NCBI GenBank assembly: GCA_002633005.1 | Contig: NMRA01000899.1 | Coordinates: 79,843 to 106,205, forward strand | Direction: 5' to 3' | Source of the DNA: Phoronis australis | Lineage: Eukaryota; Phoronida; Phoronidae | DNA length: 26,363 nucleotides | In this document: positions 8,501 to 19,356 of the stretch, piece after piece | How the letters are laid out: each line of letters opens with the position of its first letter | Numbering within the stretch: the stretch's first letter is position 1 | Program-made: the position numbers and the translations under genes | The notes under the pieces: generated by a model | Seen by the model: the letters and a program-made list of their open reading frames with translations, nothing else | Told to the model about the DNA's origin: nothing | Database searches by the model: none

Positions 8501-10294
8501 AATCGTGATGGCAAACTTCTCATCTCAGAACCAGATGTCATAAGTCAGCTAATGCAATGAGTGTGTTTCCCACCTTGTGTCTGCTGGCCGCTACGTGAAT
8601 ACGAATAATTAGGCCATTGTGTGCTTTCAGCTTTCTTCGGTGCCCTCATGAACACGATTGTCCATGTGGTCATGTATTCCTACTACTTCCTGTCAAGTTT
8701 TCCCTCCCTGAGGCGCCATCTATGGTGGAAGAAGTACCTTACACAATTCCAGTTGGTAAGTTACCAGACAGTTTAGTTCTCAAATATGTTGTTGATGATG
8801 AAGGCTGCTAGGCGGCCAGTTTCATCAGTTCATATCAATGTAAGCTGCCTGGACCCATTCCCTACCATTCCTAAACTAAGGCAAATTATCATTTTCGTTG
8901 AGTTTTGTATGGACGGTTCAGGATATATTAATTGCTCTTGCTATTGCCCTGGGATAGGTGAAGCATGTATTGAATTAAAGGCTTATTAGAGTGTGTGATT
9001 GATTACATGAGTTACACTGTCTGAAGAAGTACCTTAAGTAATAGAAGGCCTGGAGACGGACTAAAATGTCATTTCTCATTTACAAACCAACTAACAGACC
9101 AGCAAATCACATAGCAGGATCAGACGCTGTCTTGTTTCGTTATGATTTTTTTTCTGTATTTTGTTACAATTTTTTAAGATAAATATGTAAATACAGTAGA
9201 TAAAGCCACCGACAAAATGTTTTTTTCTGGTCATGGAGGCCTTTTCCGCTCAATGTGCAAATGATGGGCGATGAGTCATCATTCTGGCTATTATTCCTTC
9301 TCGTTATGGCATTTTGATGTGGCTAACTTTCAAATAATTTACTTTTCATTCAGACAGGTAATCCCAGTTTATTTTATTCAGTTGCTTTTGGCCAAGATTG
9401 TTTCGAAAAATTGATACATATTCATTCAGTGGAGAAAACAACTATTTGAACGCGTAATACCTAACTTATGGATTGAATGATCGAATTAATGTTTTGGAAA
9501 TACTTTCCGGCTGTTGCGGAATTTTCCTGTTTATTTAAGCGGGTTGTGTCAGTTTTTCCTGAAAATTGAATCCCCCTCGTTTTTTTCAACATTTAGTTTG
9601 AATCTCTGATCCAAGAACTGTAGAAGATGGCGTCTACGTAAACTCATTATGCCTATTCAGAGAGAGGATATTTTGGCCTAATGCTTGGGAGTTCATGTTT
9701 GCAAAGATGGAACACAAAGCAGTGGCATTGTCACCTAAATCACAGACTGAGTTTCTCATTAGTGAATTATTATGCAAGCATGAGTATAATAATTATAAGT
9801 AATTACAAATCTGCATTTATGAAAATGGCTGTCATAGATTTTCACTCCGCGATCTGTTCTCCCTTTGCTAAGAGTCCATTCCACCAACTAGCGCCATCTA
9901 TCATGAAAGCACATTACAATGAACAGGAAATATAATTGTTCTTCAATGCTGGGAAATGAAATGTTTTTCTAGAAATTAAAGAAGAGTATTATGTGGATAA
10001 GTGATAATGTATGTCATGTATTCATGTCTTCGCTCATTTTCTTTCCAGGTCCAGTTTTGTATCATTGGCACGCATTCAACATACAATCTTATCTCTGGCT
10101 GTGACTTCCCTCCCTGGGGAGCCTACCTTCTCTCCAGCTACACCGCCATTCTGTTCACACTCTTTGCCAACTTCTACCTGCAGTCGTATCTGAGGAGGAC
10201 CCCCCGGGACCAGTCTTCTATGACCAATGGCAGTGCTAGAAGTGGGTATTCCAATGGTGTGATGAACAACAATGATCTGAAAAAGTCAAGTTAA
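5329..10294 (+). CDS. Very-long-chain fatty acid elongase, ELOVL2/5 type (joined exons, 5' end missing)
   Basis: The join 5329-5519, 7259-7345, 7970-8141, 8631-8755, 10049-10294 is open throughout, gives 273 residues and ends at TAA. The family is about 300 residues, so only some 20-25 N-terminal residues are missing. It is an ER multipass membrane enzyme doing the condensing step of acyl-CoA elongation with malonyl-CoA. Visible motifs (numbered from the first D): KLIEFMDT (KxxExxDT), [10 protein letters not shown] with the catalytic histidine box HxxHH at 128-132, [12 protein letters not shown] (NxxxHxxMYxYY) and TQFQLVQ (TxxQxxQ). The Q five residues before the histidine box marks the polyunsaturated-fatty-acid group (ELOVL2/4/5), and the sequence around it reads most like ELOVL2/5. 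The C-terminus is KKSS, a KKxx ER-retrieval signal. Every junction has GT/AG and matching phase. Which of ELOVL2, ELOVL5 or a pre-duplication ancestor it represents cannot be told here. Confidence 0.93.
5520..7258 (+). other. ELOVL intron A
   Basis: 1,739 bp with GTGAGT donor and CTCAACAG acceptor. No second gene or clear repeat is visible inside. The open frames on either strand here are short and unrecognised. Confidence 0.85.
7259..7345 (+). CDS. ELOVL exon B (luminal loop)
   Basis: An 87-bp exon, phase 0 at both ends, coding 29 residues that include [13 protein letters not shown] and end KNPKELR. This matches the cysteine-containing loop that precedes the R-x-LWW segment of ELOVL2/5 proteins. 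The donor is GTGGGT. The exon is too short to stand out as an open frame and was placed by continuity with its neighbours. Confidence 0.88.
7346..7969 (+). other. ELOVL intron B
   Basis: 624 bp, GTGGGT donor and GTGTGCAG acceptor. Its last 58 bp is a perfect two-copy duplication of the acceptor region (see 7913-7970). Otherwise nothing is recognised. Confidence 0.85.
7913..7970. repeat. Tandem 29-bp duplication of a 3' splice site
   Basis: Two perfect 29-bp copies (7913-7941 and 7942-7970), each starting TGACTCATGTCTGTCTC and ending TGTGTGCAGC. A 20-bp partial third copy is at 7881-7900. Each full copy carries a pyrimidine-rich tract and a CAG acceptor. The second (AG at 7968-7969) keeps the elongase frame. 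The first (AG at 7939-7940) would add 29 nt, shift the frame and remove the catalytic core. Confidence 0.92.
7970..8141 (+). CDS. ELOVL exon C (catalytic histidine box)
   Basis: Phase 0 start, ending one base into a codon, donor GTGAGT at 8142. It encodes [19 protein letters not shown], then [10 protein letters not shown] with the HxxHH metal/catalytic box, then [14 protein letters not shown]. This is the most diagnostic exon of the gene. Reading through its donor meets TGA at 8159-8161. Confidence 0.95.
8097..8310. repeat. Imperfect 62-bp tandem duplication of exon C end and donor
   Basis: TGAACATCTGGTGGTGGGT recurs at 8097 (inside exon C), 8159 and 8221, exactly 62 bp apart. A decayed fourth copy (TGAACATCTTGTG) lies at about 8303. 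Copy 3 keeps the equivalent of the exon end (GGAGGGCA) and a donor-like GTGAGA; copy 2 has lost it. The copies cover the last 45 coding bases and the first bases of the intron. Confidence 0.85.
8142..8630 (+). other. ELOVL intron C
   Basis: 489 bp with GTGAGT donor and GTGCTTTCAG acceptor. The first 170 bp is made of the 62-bp duplicated copies of the adjoining exon end; the rest shows nothing recognisable. Confidence 0.85.
8631..8755 (+). CDS. ELOVL exon D (NxxxHxxMYxYY motif)
   Basis: Starts with two bases that complete a serine codon with the last T of exon C, and ends in phase 0 at donor GTAAGT (8756). It encodes [18 protein letters not shown], a loop with [14 protein letters not shown], and the first half of the TxxQxxQ motif (TQFQL). 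Confidence 0.93.
8756..10048 (+). other. ELOVL intron D
   Basis: 1,293 bp, GTAAGT donor and CTTTCCAG acceptor. No embedded gene. It contains an ACTAGCGCCATCT word at 9887-9899 that matches the CTCF-type core on the opposite strand (see findings). Confidence 0.85.
10049..10294 (+). CDS. ELOVL exon E (C-terminus and stop)
   Basis: Phase 0 exon of 81 codons plus TAA at 10292-10294. It completes the TxxQxxQ motif (VQF), encodes two further hydrophobic segments (through [14 protein letters not shown]), then a hydrophilic cytosolic tail rich in S, N and G that ends KKSS. The tail matches the KKxx rule for Golgi-to-ER retrieval. Confidence 0.94.
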   Translation, partial: VQFCIIGTHSTYNLISGCDFPPWGAYLLSSYTAILFTLFANFYLQSYLRRTPRDQSSMTNGSARSGYSNGVMNNNDLKKSS

Positions 10295-11600
10295 TGTTGT
10301 TTGCTACTAGGTGGCATGACAGTCAGTTGTCACATGGGAGGGGAATATGTTGTTAGGACAGGCTTACCTGATTTGAGTAATTTAGCAAGAGCAACGTGTT
10401 TAGAAATGTGATTGATATGATGAACTTGTTTAGAAATTATGTGAAATTCCAAGGTGATGTTTTGATGGATAGTTGCTGAGTAGTCCGATTTTTGGGCCAA
10501 GACGTAGCCATGCCAGTCTTTTGTTGTAGCTAGTTTTAGGGTTTTCTGTTTTCATGTTGTGTTGCCATTGTCAACATAGCTTCAGATTTGTTGCATAAAA
10601 TGAACCTGCTTTAGATATGATAACAATCTACCTTGGTTGTTTAAATTTCATCACATTCAAGTCTCAACCCATATGAAAAATACATTTTCAAATACTTCAT
10701 TATCTTGTTTTGTGCAAATTTATACTAATATACATGTTTTCACTGAAAACTAATGTCTTTTCAGCGAGTTGATTGTGAAAATTTTGGACATTTTTGAGAC
10801 TGGAGAATTTTGGTTTTGAGTTCCAAGCTACATGTACCTGAACATCACAGCTCACTCTGACACAAATGTAATGTTGTTATGAACACGGCTCATGGTCCCG
10901 ATAAACTTAGCTCACTGACTCACAAATATGTTGTCAAACCTTCCACCACTCTGTCCATATGTTTTGTTTGTGAGTGTAGACATGAGTTTGTGAGCCGGTG
11001 ATGGGGAACTTTTAGTCCTGTTTAGAAGTGAGAAATTTTTGTTTATGAGTGATGTTTTGGTCACCTAAATTCTATTTGTTACAAACTTGCCTTTGATATT
11101 TTGCTGAGAGGTCCTTAAGCACCAATGCTGAGTTGTCAAACAAACAGTTTGCAACACATTTTGCGCTTGAAGGGAGTTTTTGACTTACAATTTTGCACTC
11201 AGTTGTAATATAGGTGTCACTCACACCTTTTGAAATTGAGATGCAAAGTCAGTGAAAGTAGTTCTTTGTGAACCCTGCTCTTAGTCATACCACTGTCCCA
11301 TTTGGACTGTGTAACTAAACAGGCCTTAACAAAGGGTTTATGGTCCTGGCTGAGAAGATAATTGTTTGGTTACCCCCTGTGGATCCATGAATACATGAAA
11401 CCTAAATGCATTTTGAAAGGTTGGAAATCTTCATTTTTTGATGATTGTGTTCCCGAGCTAAAAGCCTTGGTAAAAAATATCAGACATGAATCCATATATG
11501 TAGCTAAGATAGAGTGGAGAAGCATATTTGCCTTTATCCTGAGAAATATTTCCTACCAGTTCCTGTTATTGACAAGGAATTAAAAAATATAATTTTTGGG
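10295..11600 (+). other. Likely ELOVL 3' UTR
   Basis: AT-rich, stop-dense sequence directly after the elongase stop codon. No AATAAA is seen before about 12075. The closest variant is ATTAAA at 11579-11584, followed by an A/T-rich stretch, so the 3' end is uncertain. A 73-codon open frame at 11362-11583 has no recognisable content. Confidence 0.45.
11579..11584 (+). promoter_or_regulatory. Candidate polyadenylation signal (ATTAAA)
   Basis: ATTAAA is the commonest variant poly(A) hexamer and lies about 1.3 kb after the elongase stop codon. In AT-rich DNA such a hexamer is expected often by chance, so this is only a candidate. The next AATAAA, at 12075, lies inside the transposon-like segment. 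Confidence 0.25.
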
Positions 11601-12019
11601 CTTGAAATTTAGTTTTTGAAAAGATATTTGAAAAAAGTGACCCGTTGTAAACAAAGGTAGGTTGTTACCTAACTTCAAACTTGTTAACTTGAAATGTCAA
11701 ATTAAGTGCTTTTACGAAAATGTTAAAATTATCCTATTAACTTAACATTATGTTGTTGTTTGTTCTTTTTGTACCAAGTTGCATTCTAGTGATTTACTGA
11801 CTGACAGCAATGTATTTTATAGTGCATTATCTATTTGAGCTGTATCTGCTGCTCAGACCTTGGGAATTCTAATTATTGTTTATATTTATACTAAGGTTTT
11901 TTCACTATTAGATTGTGATTCTAGGGGGTTTTGGTTTAATGTGTCTTCCTCGTTAATATGTATATTGTACCCCTAATATGAGGCTTGATCGTAGGTGCTG
12001 GTAATTTGCAATAGTATAG

Positions 12020-12525
12020 TCATAGGCGGATTTAGGGGGGGCCCGCCCCCCCCTCCCCTTGGCTGCTGCAAAAAAATAAAACATTAAGAGCGTAGGGAAA
12101 TATTGAGTTTATTAATTAACCCCGGTAATTAAAATTATACGGATGAAAAAAGATTTAAATGTGTGCAGTTTTAGTGTTGGGAGGGCTGCTGAAATCCAAT
12201 TTCAAGTGTCAAATTCGGAACACGGCGCATTCGTAATGGAACTATGGCTAAGTATAGGCTCTCTCGCGATATCCCTTTGACACGTTCTCCTTTTTTTGTC
12301 TTTTTTTCTTGGATAATACTTCAGGAATCAAAGAAAATGCTTGATTTTTAGAGGTAAGAACAGAAAAATTTCCTGGGCGAGAAGGGGGCAAAAGGGGGGC
12401 AAACCCCCCCTCCCAACCTCCCCCATTCGGTGCTATGCGCATCTACTATCGTGGTTCAGTTTGAGCAAATGCTTACAGCGGACAAACTGTTGCCCCCCCT
12501 TGTGATATCCTAGATCCGCTTCTGA
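12020..12525. mobile_element. hAT-like non-autonomous element, ~506 bp
   Basis: TCATAGGCGGATTTAG at 12020-12035 pairs with CTAGATCCGCTTCTGA at 12510-12525, matching at 13 of 16 positions. The ends run into G-rich and C-rich tracts respectively, and a further G6/C7 foldback sits at about 12390-12415. Ends of the type GGGGCGGATCCAG followed by G runs are common in hAT-family non-autonomous elements. I see no 8-bp target duplication and no transposase, so this is an old or partial copy. An AATAAA at 12075 lies within it. Confidence 0.5.
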
Positions 12526-13439
12526 GATAACCATACTCTAAGGCACTCCCGTAGGAGTGTTTGACTGGGCTGCACTGGTAAATTGCTGAATATTTGGCTC
12601 ACCCATGTGTTCTCTCATTTGGGTATTTTGCTCCAGGTTCAGGTCACTGGGTGGGTATTTTGCCCTTGCAGCCATCGCGTTTGGTGGGTATTTTGGTTTT
12701 CTGGTATTGTCTAGTATTTGTCATTGGGGAAGGGAAGTGGGGTGATCTTAGTCAGTGTGCCAGTTTGTGAAGTACTGTATGGAATTGGATGGATTTTGGA
12801 TATGGCACCCTCCTGTGCATTGATTGGAAAATGAACCTTCTCATCAGTTGTGCTGAACATGATTCAGCTGCATATGTTTATAATTTATAACAACTCAGAC
12901 AGGAATCTATCTATCTTCGATAATTTAGTCACTTCCTAAACTATTAATGTATTGGGTTTCTTGGAAAGCTTTGAATCCCCAATGGTAAAACCGATAGTTG
13001 TGGGATTTGCTCCATCAACTTCACAAATTTGTTATGCACTTCTGTTTGTGTTTCTGGTGTCAGTTAAAATAACTCGTCTTTTAAAATTACTGAAATCTAG
13101 TCATAGTGTAAGCTTTAGTATTGATTATTTTTCATTGATGATTGAATCGTGTTAATTGATTTTTTATCAATACAGATGTTCCAATTGCCATGACTTTTTT
13201 CTTGTTAAAGGGGTTTTTCATAATTATGGTATTTTCAAAAGCATGCAAAACGTACACTGGAAAGTGGGTTAAGGGTAAATATACGCTTTTTGGAAAATGG
13301 TATGGGATGTCTGGTGAACTGGGAGAGATTATGGGATGTATGATGAACTGGGAGAGATTAATAATCAACATTCTGGAACTTTCCTTGAAAGAGGGTAAGA
13401 TATGCTAAAATTTCCATAACATAGCGAAAAATACATAGC
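12526..13439. other. Gene-free stretch with minor repeats
   Basis: No coding exon recognised. GGGTATTTTG recurs at 12621, 12653 and 12686 (spacing 32-33 bp), suggesting a decayed tandem array. A small hairpin CACTCC/GGAGTG lies at 12544-12559. Confidence 0.4.
13302..13359. repeat. 29-bp tandem duplication
   Basis: Two copies, 13302-13330 and 13331-13359, each ATGGGATGT..TG.TGAACTGGGAGAGATT, differing at two positions. Short local duplication with no associated gene. Confidence 0.85.
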
Positions 13440-13960
13440 CGGAGATAGGCGCATGAACCTGATACACAGCCAAACGTATCAATTTAATGAGTAGGTCGGG
13501 GGAACATGAGACGGGCGAACGTAGGCTGTTGGTATATAGGGACAGGGGAACAGCGGGTCGACCCAGCCTTTTCCTTTTTTACCTTGCGAATACTCACCTT
13601 ACGTAACCTTGAACTCAAACAAATTAGTCAGTTGTCCGAGTGGTATCTCGCGTTGTTACATCAGTGTGTTCTGCTTCAATACTGAATGATGCAAAGGACG
13701 CAGTAAGCATATATACTGTATACCCACGTGGTGTAACTGAACGAAAGGGTGTGGAGCACAGGAACAGAATTTGTGAAACATTTCTGAATATGCCACATGC
13801 GCTCACCCATATGCGTGACTTTTCACCGCTCGCCCGGCCTTCTGAGCGGCTTTTAGCGGGATCAAGAGAGCGCGGCGCCAGAGTCGGACTCAGTTGCGAT
13901 GACCGCATTGTCCGGTGCGAACAAGATCCAATTAAGTGTAAATACCGGCCCATAAGCTAT
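13440..13960. other. GC- and CpG-richer island, no gene recognised
   Basis: Compared with the AT-rich flanks this stretch is visibly richer in G, C and CpG (for example around 13490-13560 and 13800-13925). Open frames exist on both strands (+ 13640-14008, - 13624-13953) but overlap each other, show no domain and have no splice context. It could be a promoter with a noncoding 5' exon, or an old inserted repeat. I cannot decide from sequence alone. Confidence 0.35.
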
Positions 13961-16407
13961 AGTAAACATATTTGCTTGTACATACTGGCGAATTTTCAAA
14001 ATGCATGAACCAACAGTTTTCGTTAAAACCAAATACCACAGCTGTATTCAGATGGAAAAAAACAACCAAGATTGGTTTTCAATTTTTAAAAATCGACTGA
14101 ACTATTAAGCTAAAAACTACAAACATTGTGTACGATTTAAGATAAACGACTGTACTTGGTGATTTACAAACGCTGATCAGAGTTATCAATACCACCTAAA
14201 TTATTCTTTTAATATACAACTAAGCTGCATTGAAACATCTATAAACAACACACTAAATTAGATGTCAATAACTTTTAACACATCGCTTATAGCTCAGTGT
14301 ACGCCGAACTACTCCAGCTAGTAAGTACACTAACCGGAAAACTGCTATTAGCGGAAATGCGCCAACTTTGATAGTTAGCTTGTAGTTGTAATCTAAATGG
14401 AACACCTGTGAAGAAAACTAAGATGGCTACATGTAGCTTTGTAGTCACCGAGAGAGTGCAAGCAATGGATGAGGGTGATCGGTGGCGGCAAGAGATGTGA
14501 TTTCATTTTTTATGACTCAGAAAAAGCTAGAATAGTTATGTAGTTACTGCAACCAAAATTGTCCAGAGGTTCCAAATCTTCAGTTAGGCTACCACCATAT
14601 TTGCATTTTTGTGTATATTTTATGATTTGAGTTCTAATAAAAATTGAACTTGAACTAATGACACGTGCAGTTTTTTTGCTGTGACATGTTTAATGTAGCT
14701 GTAATCTGAAAAATTCAGGGATGTGTTCGCAATTAACTGCATGACTTCTAAGTTGTTTTCAGTGCCGGGATACTTCGCTAACACAACTAAATAAAAAGAT
14801 AGAAACCCTAACCCGTAAGAAAAAAACAAGCAGACAGGAGTAAAATTAAATTAAAGTAATGAAAACAGGTATGAAACATATTTAAAACCAACGTTCCTTT
14901 GGGAAGTGGCCGTTTGCCAATATCAACGCAAATTAACTTTTTAGTCTTCTTGTTAGATTTAAAATCTACTAATTTAAAACTGCTCTCCACATTGCAGACT
15001 TTAAATCTGTGCAAATGGGAGAGAAAAACAATCACTGGGTGTAAGAACGACCACCATTGTTAAAAAAGTAGTGCTAGCTATTACCGTTAATTAGCTCAGA
15101 TCTACATCAATACAAAGGGCGAGGCCGCGGTGACCAGTGTGAGCGAGAAATTCTCCACATGATCGGAGTTCCGTTTACACTTCCTTTTTTCGTAACAAAG
15201 GCCCGGGCGTTTATTTGGTGTTACTGAAACGCCTGATGATTTTCATTTTCCAAATACACGCCCATGGGCTTATATACATAAAATCCTGGTACCGATTAGT
15301 CATAATGTCGTCGTCATGGTCATTGAAATTATAATTAAGTTGTAGACGGAGACTTTTACAATCATCGTCGCCTCTCCTTTTAGGGTTGATCGACATTCGG
15401 AGGACAAAAATTTCGTAATTCAAATCGAGAGATTCAGAAAATAAGTTTTAATTATTCATTTTTTGACAATCTTGAAGAAGAAACGTTCGTTGTTTTCTCT
15501 TATTATTAAACCCGTTACGGACGTCTTGCTAAATGATTCACCACTGCGAGCGTCCCGGCAAAAGCCACTTCAAAATACATGTGTACTGTGCTGGGCCTAC
15601 CACTACGTAGGTTGCAATATGTTTTTATTTAGCAAGACGCTGTGACGTCCACTGGAATTGGCTTTTTTGCCAATGAACTTGAACAGACCGTGTACGACAT
15701 TGTCGTTCGTCCGGCCAGTAGTAGTGGACATCAACGTGTCTCCCTGGCACAAGTCATCCTCTGGGTCATGTGACATCATCATCCGGGATACAAAGGGGGT
15801 GGATTTACGATCATGGAGGAAAGCTCGTGAGCACGTCGGGGTCAGAAACATTGCGGAAAGTCACGATATTCCATTCATGGTGATCTGAATGTTCATGTTG
15901 GAAGCATTAGTAAGTGTTTTACTAGGAAATTAGTTATTAATGAAGCCATTGCTGAGTGATCTTGTTGCGTCTTCGGCCTCTCACGTGTTGACCCGGGTCC
16001 GGGATCAAGTCACTGACTGACACAGTCAACACAAACATAAACATTGACAAGGCGTCTCCTCTGACACTTCACTTCGGTAACTAATCTGCTAACACACAAT
16101 CCACCGTTCATGGGCTTCGCTTCATTAAAAGTTATACATTTTTAATCATGTCAAGGAATTTGTTCAGGAATGACTGAAGATTTTCAAAGTCCCAGGCCAA
16201 GCTCTGTGCTGCGCTGACCTTTCGGCTTCTGTTGGTTATGTAACTTAATGAACATAAGCCTTGATGCAAAAGTGTATAAATATGTATATATACTTATACA
16301 TATATTTGACGCTTAGTCTTAGTATATCTAACCTGTTGGCCTATTTTTGTGATATAGCCAAGGGGCTGGGTTACGCTTTTGATAAAATTCTGTGGCAGCT
16401 GAGTCCC
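13961..16407. other. Gene-free stretch, nothing firm
   Basis: No exon recognised. Minor items: CpG-containing patches at about 15118-15180 and 15640-15880, a foldback ATTGGC/GCCAAT with a T6 loop at about 15655-15674, and an E-box palindrome CACGTG at 15982-15987 followed by ACCCGGGT. The word CCGTTTACACTTC near 15171 matches the end of the 1198-1620 element and may mark a second fragment of it. Confidence 0.4.
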
Positions 16408-16436
16408 CTCTAGAGTGACAGGCTGTCACTCTAGAG
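16408..16436. repeat. Perfect inverted repeat, 14-bp arms, 1-nt spacer
   Basis: CTCTAGAGTGACAG (16408-16421), G, CTGTCACTCTAGAG (16423-16436). The arms are exact reverse complements, and each also contains the 8-bp palindrome CTCTAGAG. With almost no loop this favours a cruciform or an intermolecular dimer site over an RNA hairpin. No neighbouring gene explains it. Confidence 0.9.
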
Positions 16437-19213
16437 TTAAATAAGTTAATGCAAACATTAATGGTATATTCGAGAAAGTTTCAGTGAATTATGCTTATAG
16501 CTTGACAGGTACCCCATTGGCATGGCTGGCAGACATGTGACTTCCCCATTATAACCCATTGTATATTGATGTTCAGTCTCCAATTTTGTTGATGAATGAA
16601 GGATAATTTGAAAAAGGTTCATTGCAGGAGTATTAGTTTGAGTTGGAAGGATTTGAAACCTTCAGTTGCCTCCAAATGTGTCCATCTATACATCTTAAAA
16701 GTGCATAACATAACTTTGATAGCTTATAGCCAGGGTTGAGCATAATTTGCAAAAAATCCTTCGAGCGTACAGGTTACATTGAGGTGTATCCTCGTCTAAA
16801 TCCAGACTAAACTATCCGTTACTATGTGTACCTTTCAAGTAAAGATGAACAACTTGTGGGACAGTTCGTTAGCATATTTAAATCTTTCCAGGTCGAACAA
16901 ATACTCTACTCTCGCATATTCTGAATAGCCCTTCGTTACCTCGATGAAATTGAAGACTGAACACCATTACAGATCCTGGGTTGCACACAATCTTGACAAC
17001 CAAAAAAGCACAACCTGCAACTCGTTGTGCCAAGCTCTGAATAGGATTCCTACTTTTATTTGAAAAATGCTTGAAGTTCAGTTTGAAGAATTTTCGTATA
17101 TTCATTGCAGGATGCTATAACTTAATGAATATATATTGGAGTTCATAAGTTACAAATATATTTCCGAGTTGTATTTTAGTTAGCTCACTCTAACTCAGTC
17201 TTACTAAATTCCTCTTTTCTATGGAGAACGCAGATGCTGGGCAAGCCAGGGAGCGCCTGTTTCATGGTCCAATCTCGCCCAAACTTTGCGGAACGATGCA
17301 AACTTCCATCTATTTACTTCCTGTTGATATGGAAGCACATGTTTGATCCATTCCTGCTGCTGATGTTGGAATTGGTTGTAAGAATGTACACAGAAGCCAG
17401 TCCCTGAAAATGTCGACTCTTAATTAATACCTCTTTGTTCTCATCATTGAAGACCAAGCAAGCCTGCTTAATGTCTGTTTTCATATTGTAATGAGTTTGA
17501 AAAAATACATATGTGGGGGAATTCCCCTCTTGTGACTACTGGCACTCGATAAAATTTTTACTAATTTTAAATCAAAGCAAATTGTTTCTGCGGGGACATA
17601 TGTGACAATGAAACTTGCGATAACTTCCAGCAACAACTACAAAAATACTGGATGAATGCCTCAAATAGCCAAAATTAATGTTTAAGTTATTTCCCAACCT
17701 TGGGTCAAAGGTTTAATCATTGGAGGGGAATTGTTGCAGGGATACGGGGCTGATATTTGACAACAAGGTTTAGAAATTGAAGGCCCTGGATTATTACATG
17801 AGGAACTGAAGATGTCATTAGAGAGGAACAACAAACATGTCAGTAAATGTTAAAAGTGTTACTTCAGGTCCCTCTCTTATTTTCAAGAAGCACTTCTATC
17901 TCATAGTTGCTCTCTGTCTGTAGCAATGAGGCTTTCTCTGTAATTGCCCAGAAAGCATTACCTTATATGTCAACCTTACCTAGAACTGTAGATTAGGTAT
18001 TTCCTTCAGTAAACACAAAGCAATTCTCTGATACTCAGTAGTGTCTCATCAGGTGCACAGTTTGCCACATTAGAGATTTAGAGTGTTGTGTGTGAATTAT
18101 CTGTGGACTTCCTTCGAAACCCTGAAGCTGAGTTGCAAAGTTTTAAAAAAATTTCATAGATTTGCTTGTGGGCTCAAACAGGTACGTGTGGACATTATCA
18201 AAGTCTGTTGTCAATTGGTTGTACCCTTATCGGACTCTTACCAGGACGTTGATTGACAGGTGAAGCAGCTAATGTAATCAGGTGGTGCACACAATAATCT
18301 GCACATCCAACTGTTTAAAGTACGCATGCACCTGTGGCCAACACTCTCATTTGCGGCACTCATTAGATGCATATAGATTTAATGTTAACAAGAACATTGT
18401 AAATAGCTTACTGAAAATCAAGCAATATTTCAATTTTCCATTACTCAATTAAAAATGATATTTTCCTCCTAGTAATAGAGGAATTTTGCAGATGGGATAG
18501 CAATCACGTTTTAAATTGGGCTTGTCGCTTGTCTGGTCTCCACTAAATGCAAGCCTGGGATTTTGTCTATGGTTCTGTTGTCACTTCTCAAATGCTTTAT
18601 TGGATGGTTGTCTGCAGCTCATAAACATTCTGTGAACTCACAGTTGGTCATGTTGGTGATTAATGTGTTAAACAATATTGGAAGTAACACTTCTCTTTGA
18701 ATGCACAAGTGTGTGGGTCCATTACAGTGGTGCTTTAACTTTGATGCAAGTAGGACTTAGGAGCGCTTACTGTCGTACAAAAACAAAAGGCGTAAACTCA
18801 GCTCAGAATGCATCATGGTAATACGCTGATGAGCAAATCTTGCGCAACAGATTCTCGAGGCCTGCGCCATCCAATCACACTGCAGTCAGCACGTGAAACA
18901 CAAATTACTTGCAGTTATACAAGTTATGTGTGATGTCAATGGATGTTTACAAGCCGGCAACCATCCCACGTTTGAAAAACGACAGAGGTGCCATAGACGA
19001 TGTCCTCTGAATCACATGGTCTTCTTTTGGTCAGGAGAACTGTTCACGGGCTTTTCGCATTTGAACACGCATATTTTTGTGGAATTGTCAAGGTTTAATA
19101 ATTACGGTTTCTTTTTGTGAGAATTGAGGGATCATAATCTGCCATTCGTCGGGCTTTTTGCTGGTTGTTAGAGATGTGTGGCGATTGTACCTACTAGTAT
19201 GTTTCCACTTCAG
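16437..19213. other. Region upstream of Disabled coding exons
   Basis: About 2.8 kb with no coding exon recognised. It ends in TTTCCACTTCAG, a good 3' splice site just before the Disabled start codon, so at least part is probably a 5'-UTR intron whose upstream noncoding exon I cannot place. Confidence 0.45.
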
Positions 19214-19356
19214 TTGTGAAGGCCAAAAGTCAGTAACCATGACAACAGTGAGTGAAGATCAAGAAACAGTTGTTGCTCCACAGGAGGCGCTGCCTGCGTC
19301 ACCAACAACACCGACATCTCCTATCAAAAAGGAGGAGAAGAAGAAGACAAAGAAGG
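19214..19356 (+). CDS. Disabled exon 1 (start codon; begins with 25 nt of 5' UTR)
   Basis: Acceptor TTTCCACTTCAG ends at 19213, and the ATG at 19239 sits in a favourable context (A at -3). Coding is 118 nt, ending one base into a codon at donor GTGAGT (19357). It encodes MTTVSEDQETVVAPQ, then a T/P-rich stretch and a lysine-rich end. An in-frame ATG at 19158 lies upstream of the acceptor and is judged intronic. Confidence 0.85.

Noticed and set aside
13627-13644. GTCAGTTGTCCGAGTGGT, resembling a tRNA A-box or SINE head
   Set aside because: No convincing B-box, anticodon arm or cloverleaf can be drawn in the next 80 bases.
13624-14008. Overlapping 109- and 122-codon open frames on opposite strands
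   Set aside because: They mirror each other in a GC-richer patch where stops are rarer. No domain recognised, so neither is called a gene.
15463-15888. Short open frames of 60-82 codons on both strands
   Set aside because: No domain or exon signature; they overlap each other and show no continuity with either gene.
19158-19238. In-frame upstream ATG giving a 27-residue N-terminal extension of Disabled
   Set aside because: A good 3' splice site (TTTCCACTTCAG) lies between it and the ATG at 19239, and the 19239 start matches the usual DAB N-terminus.
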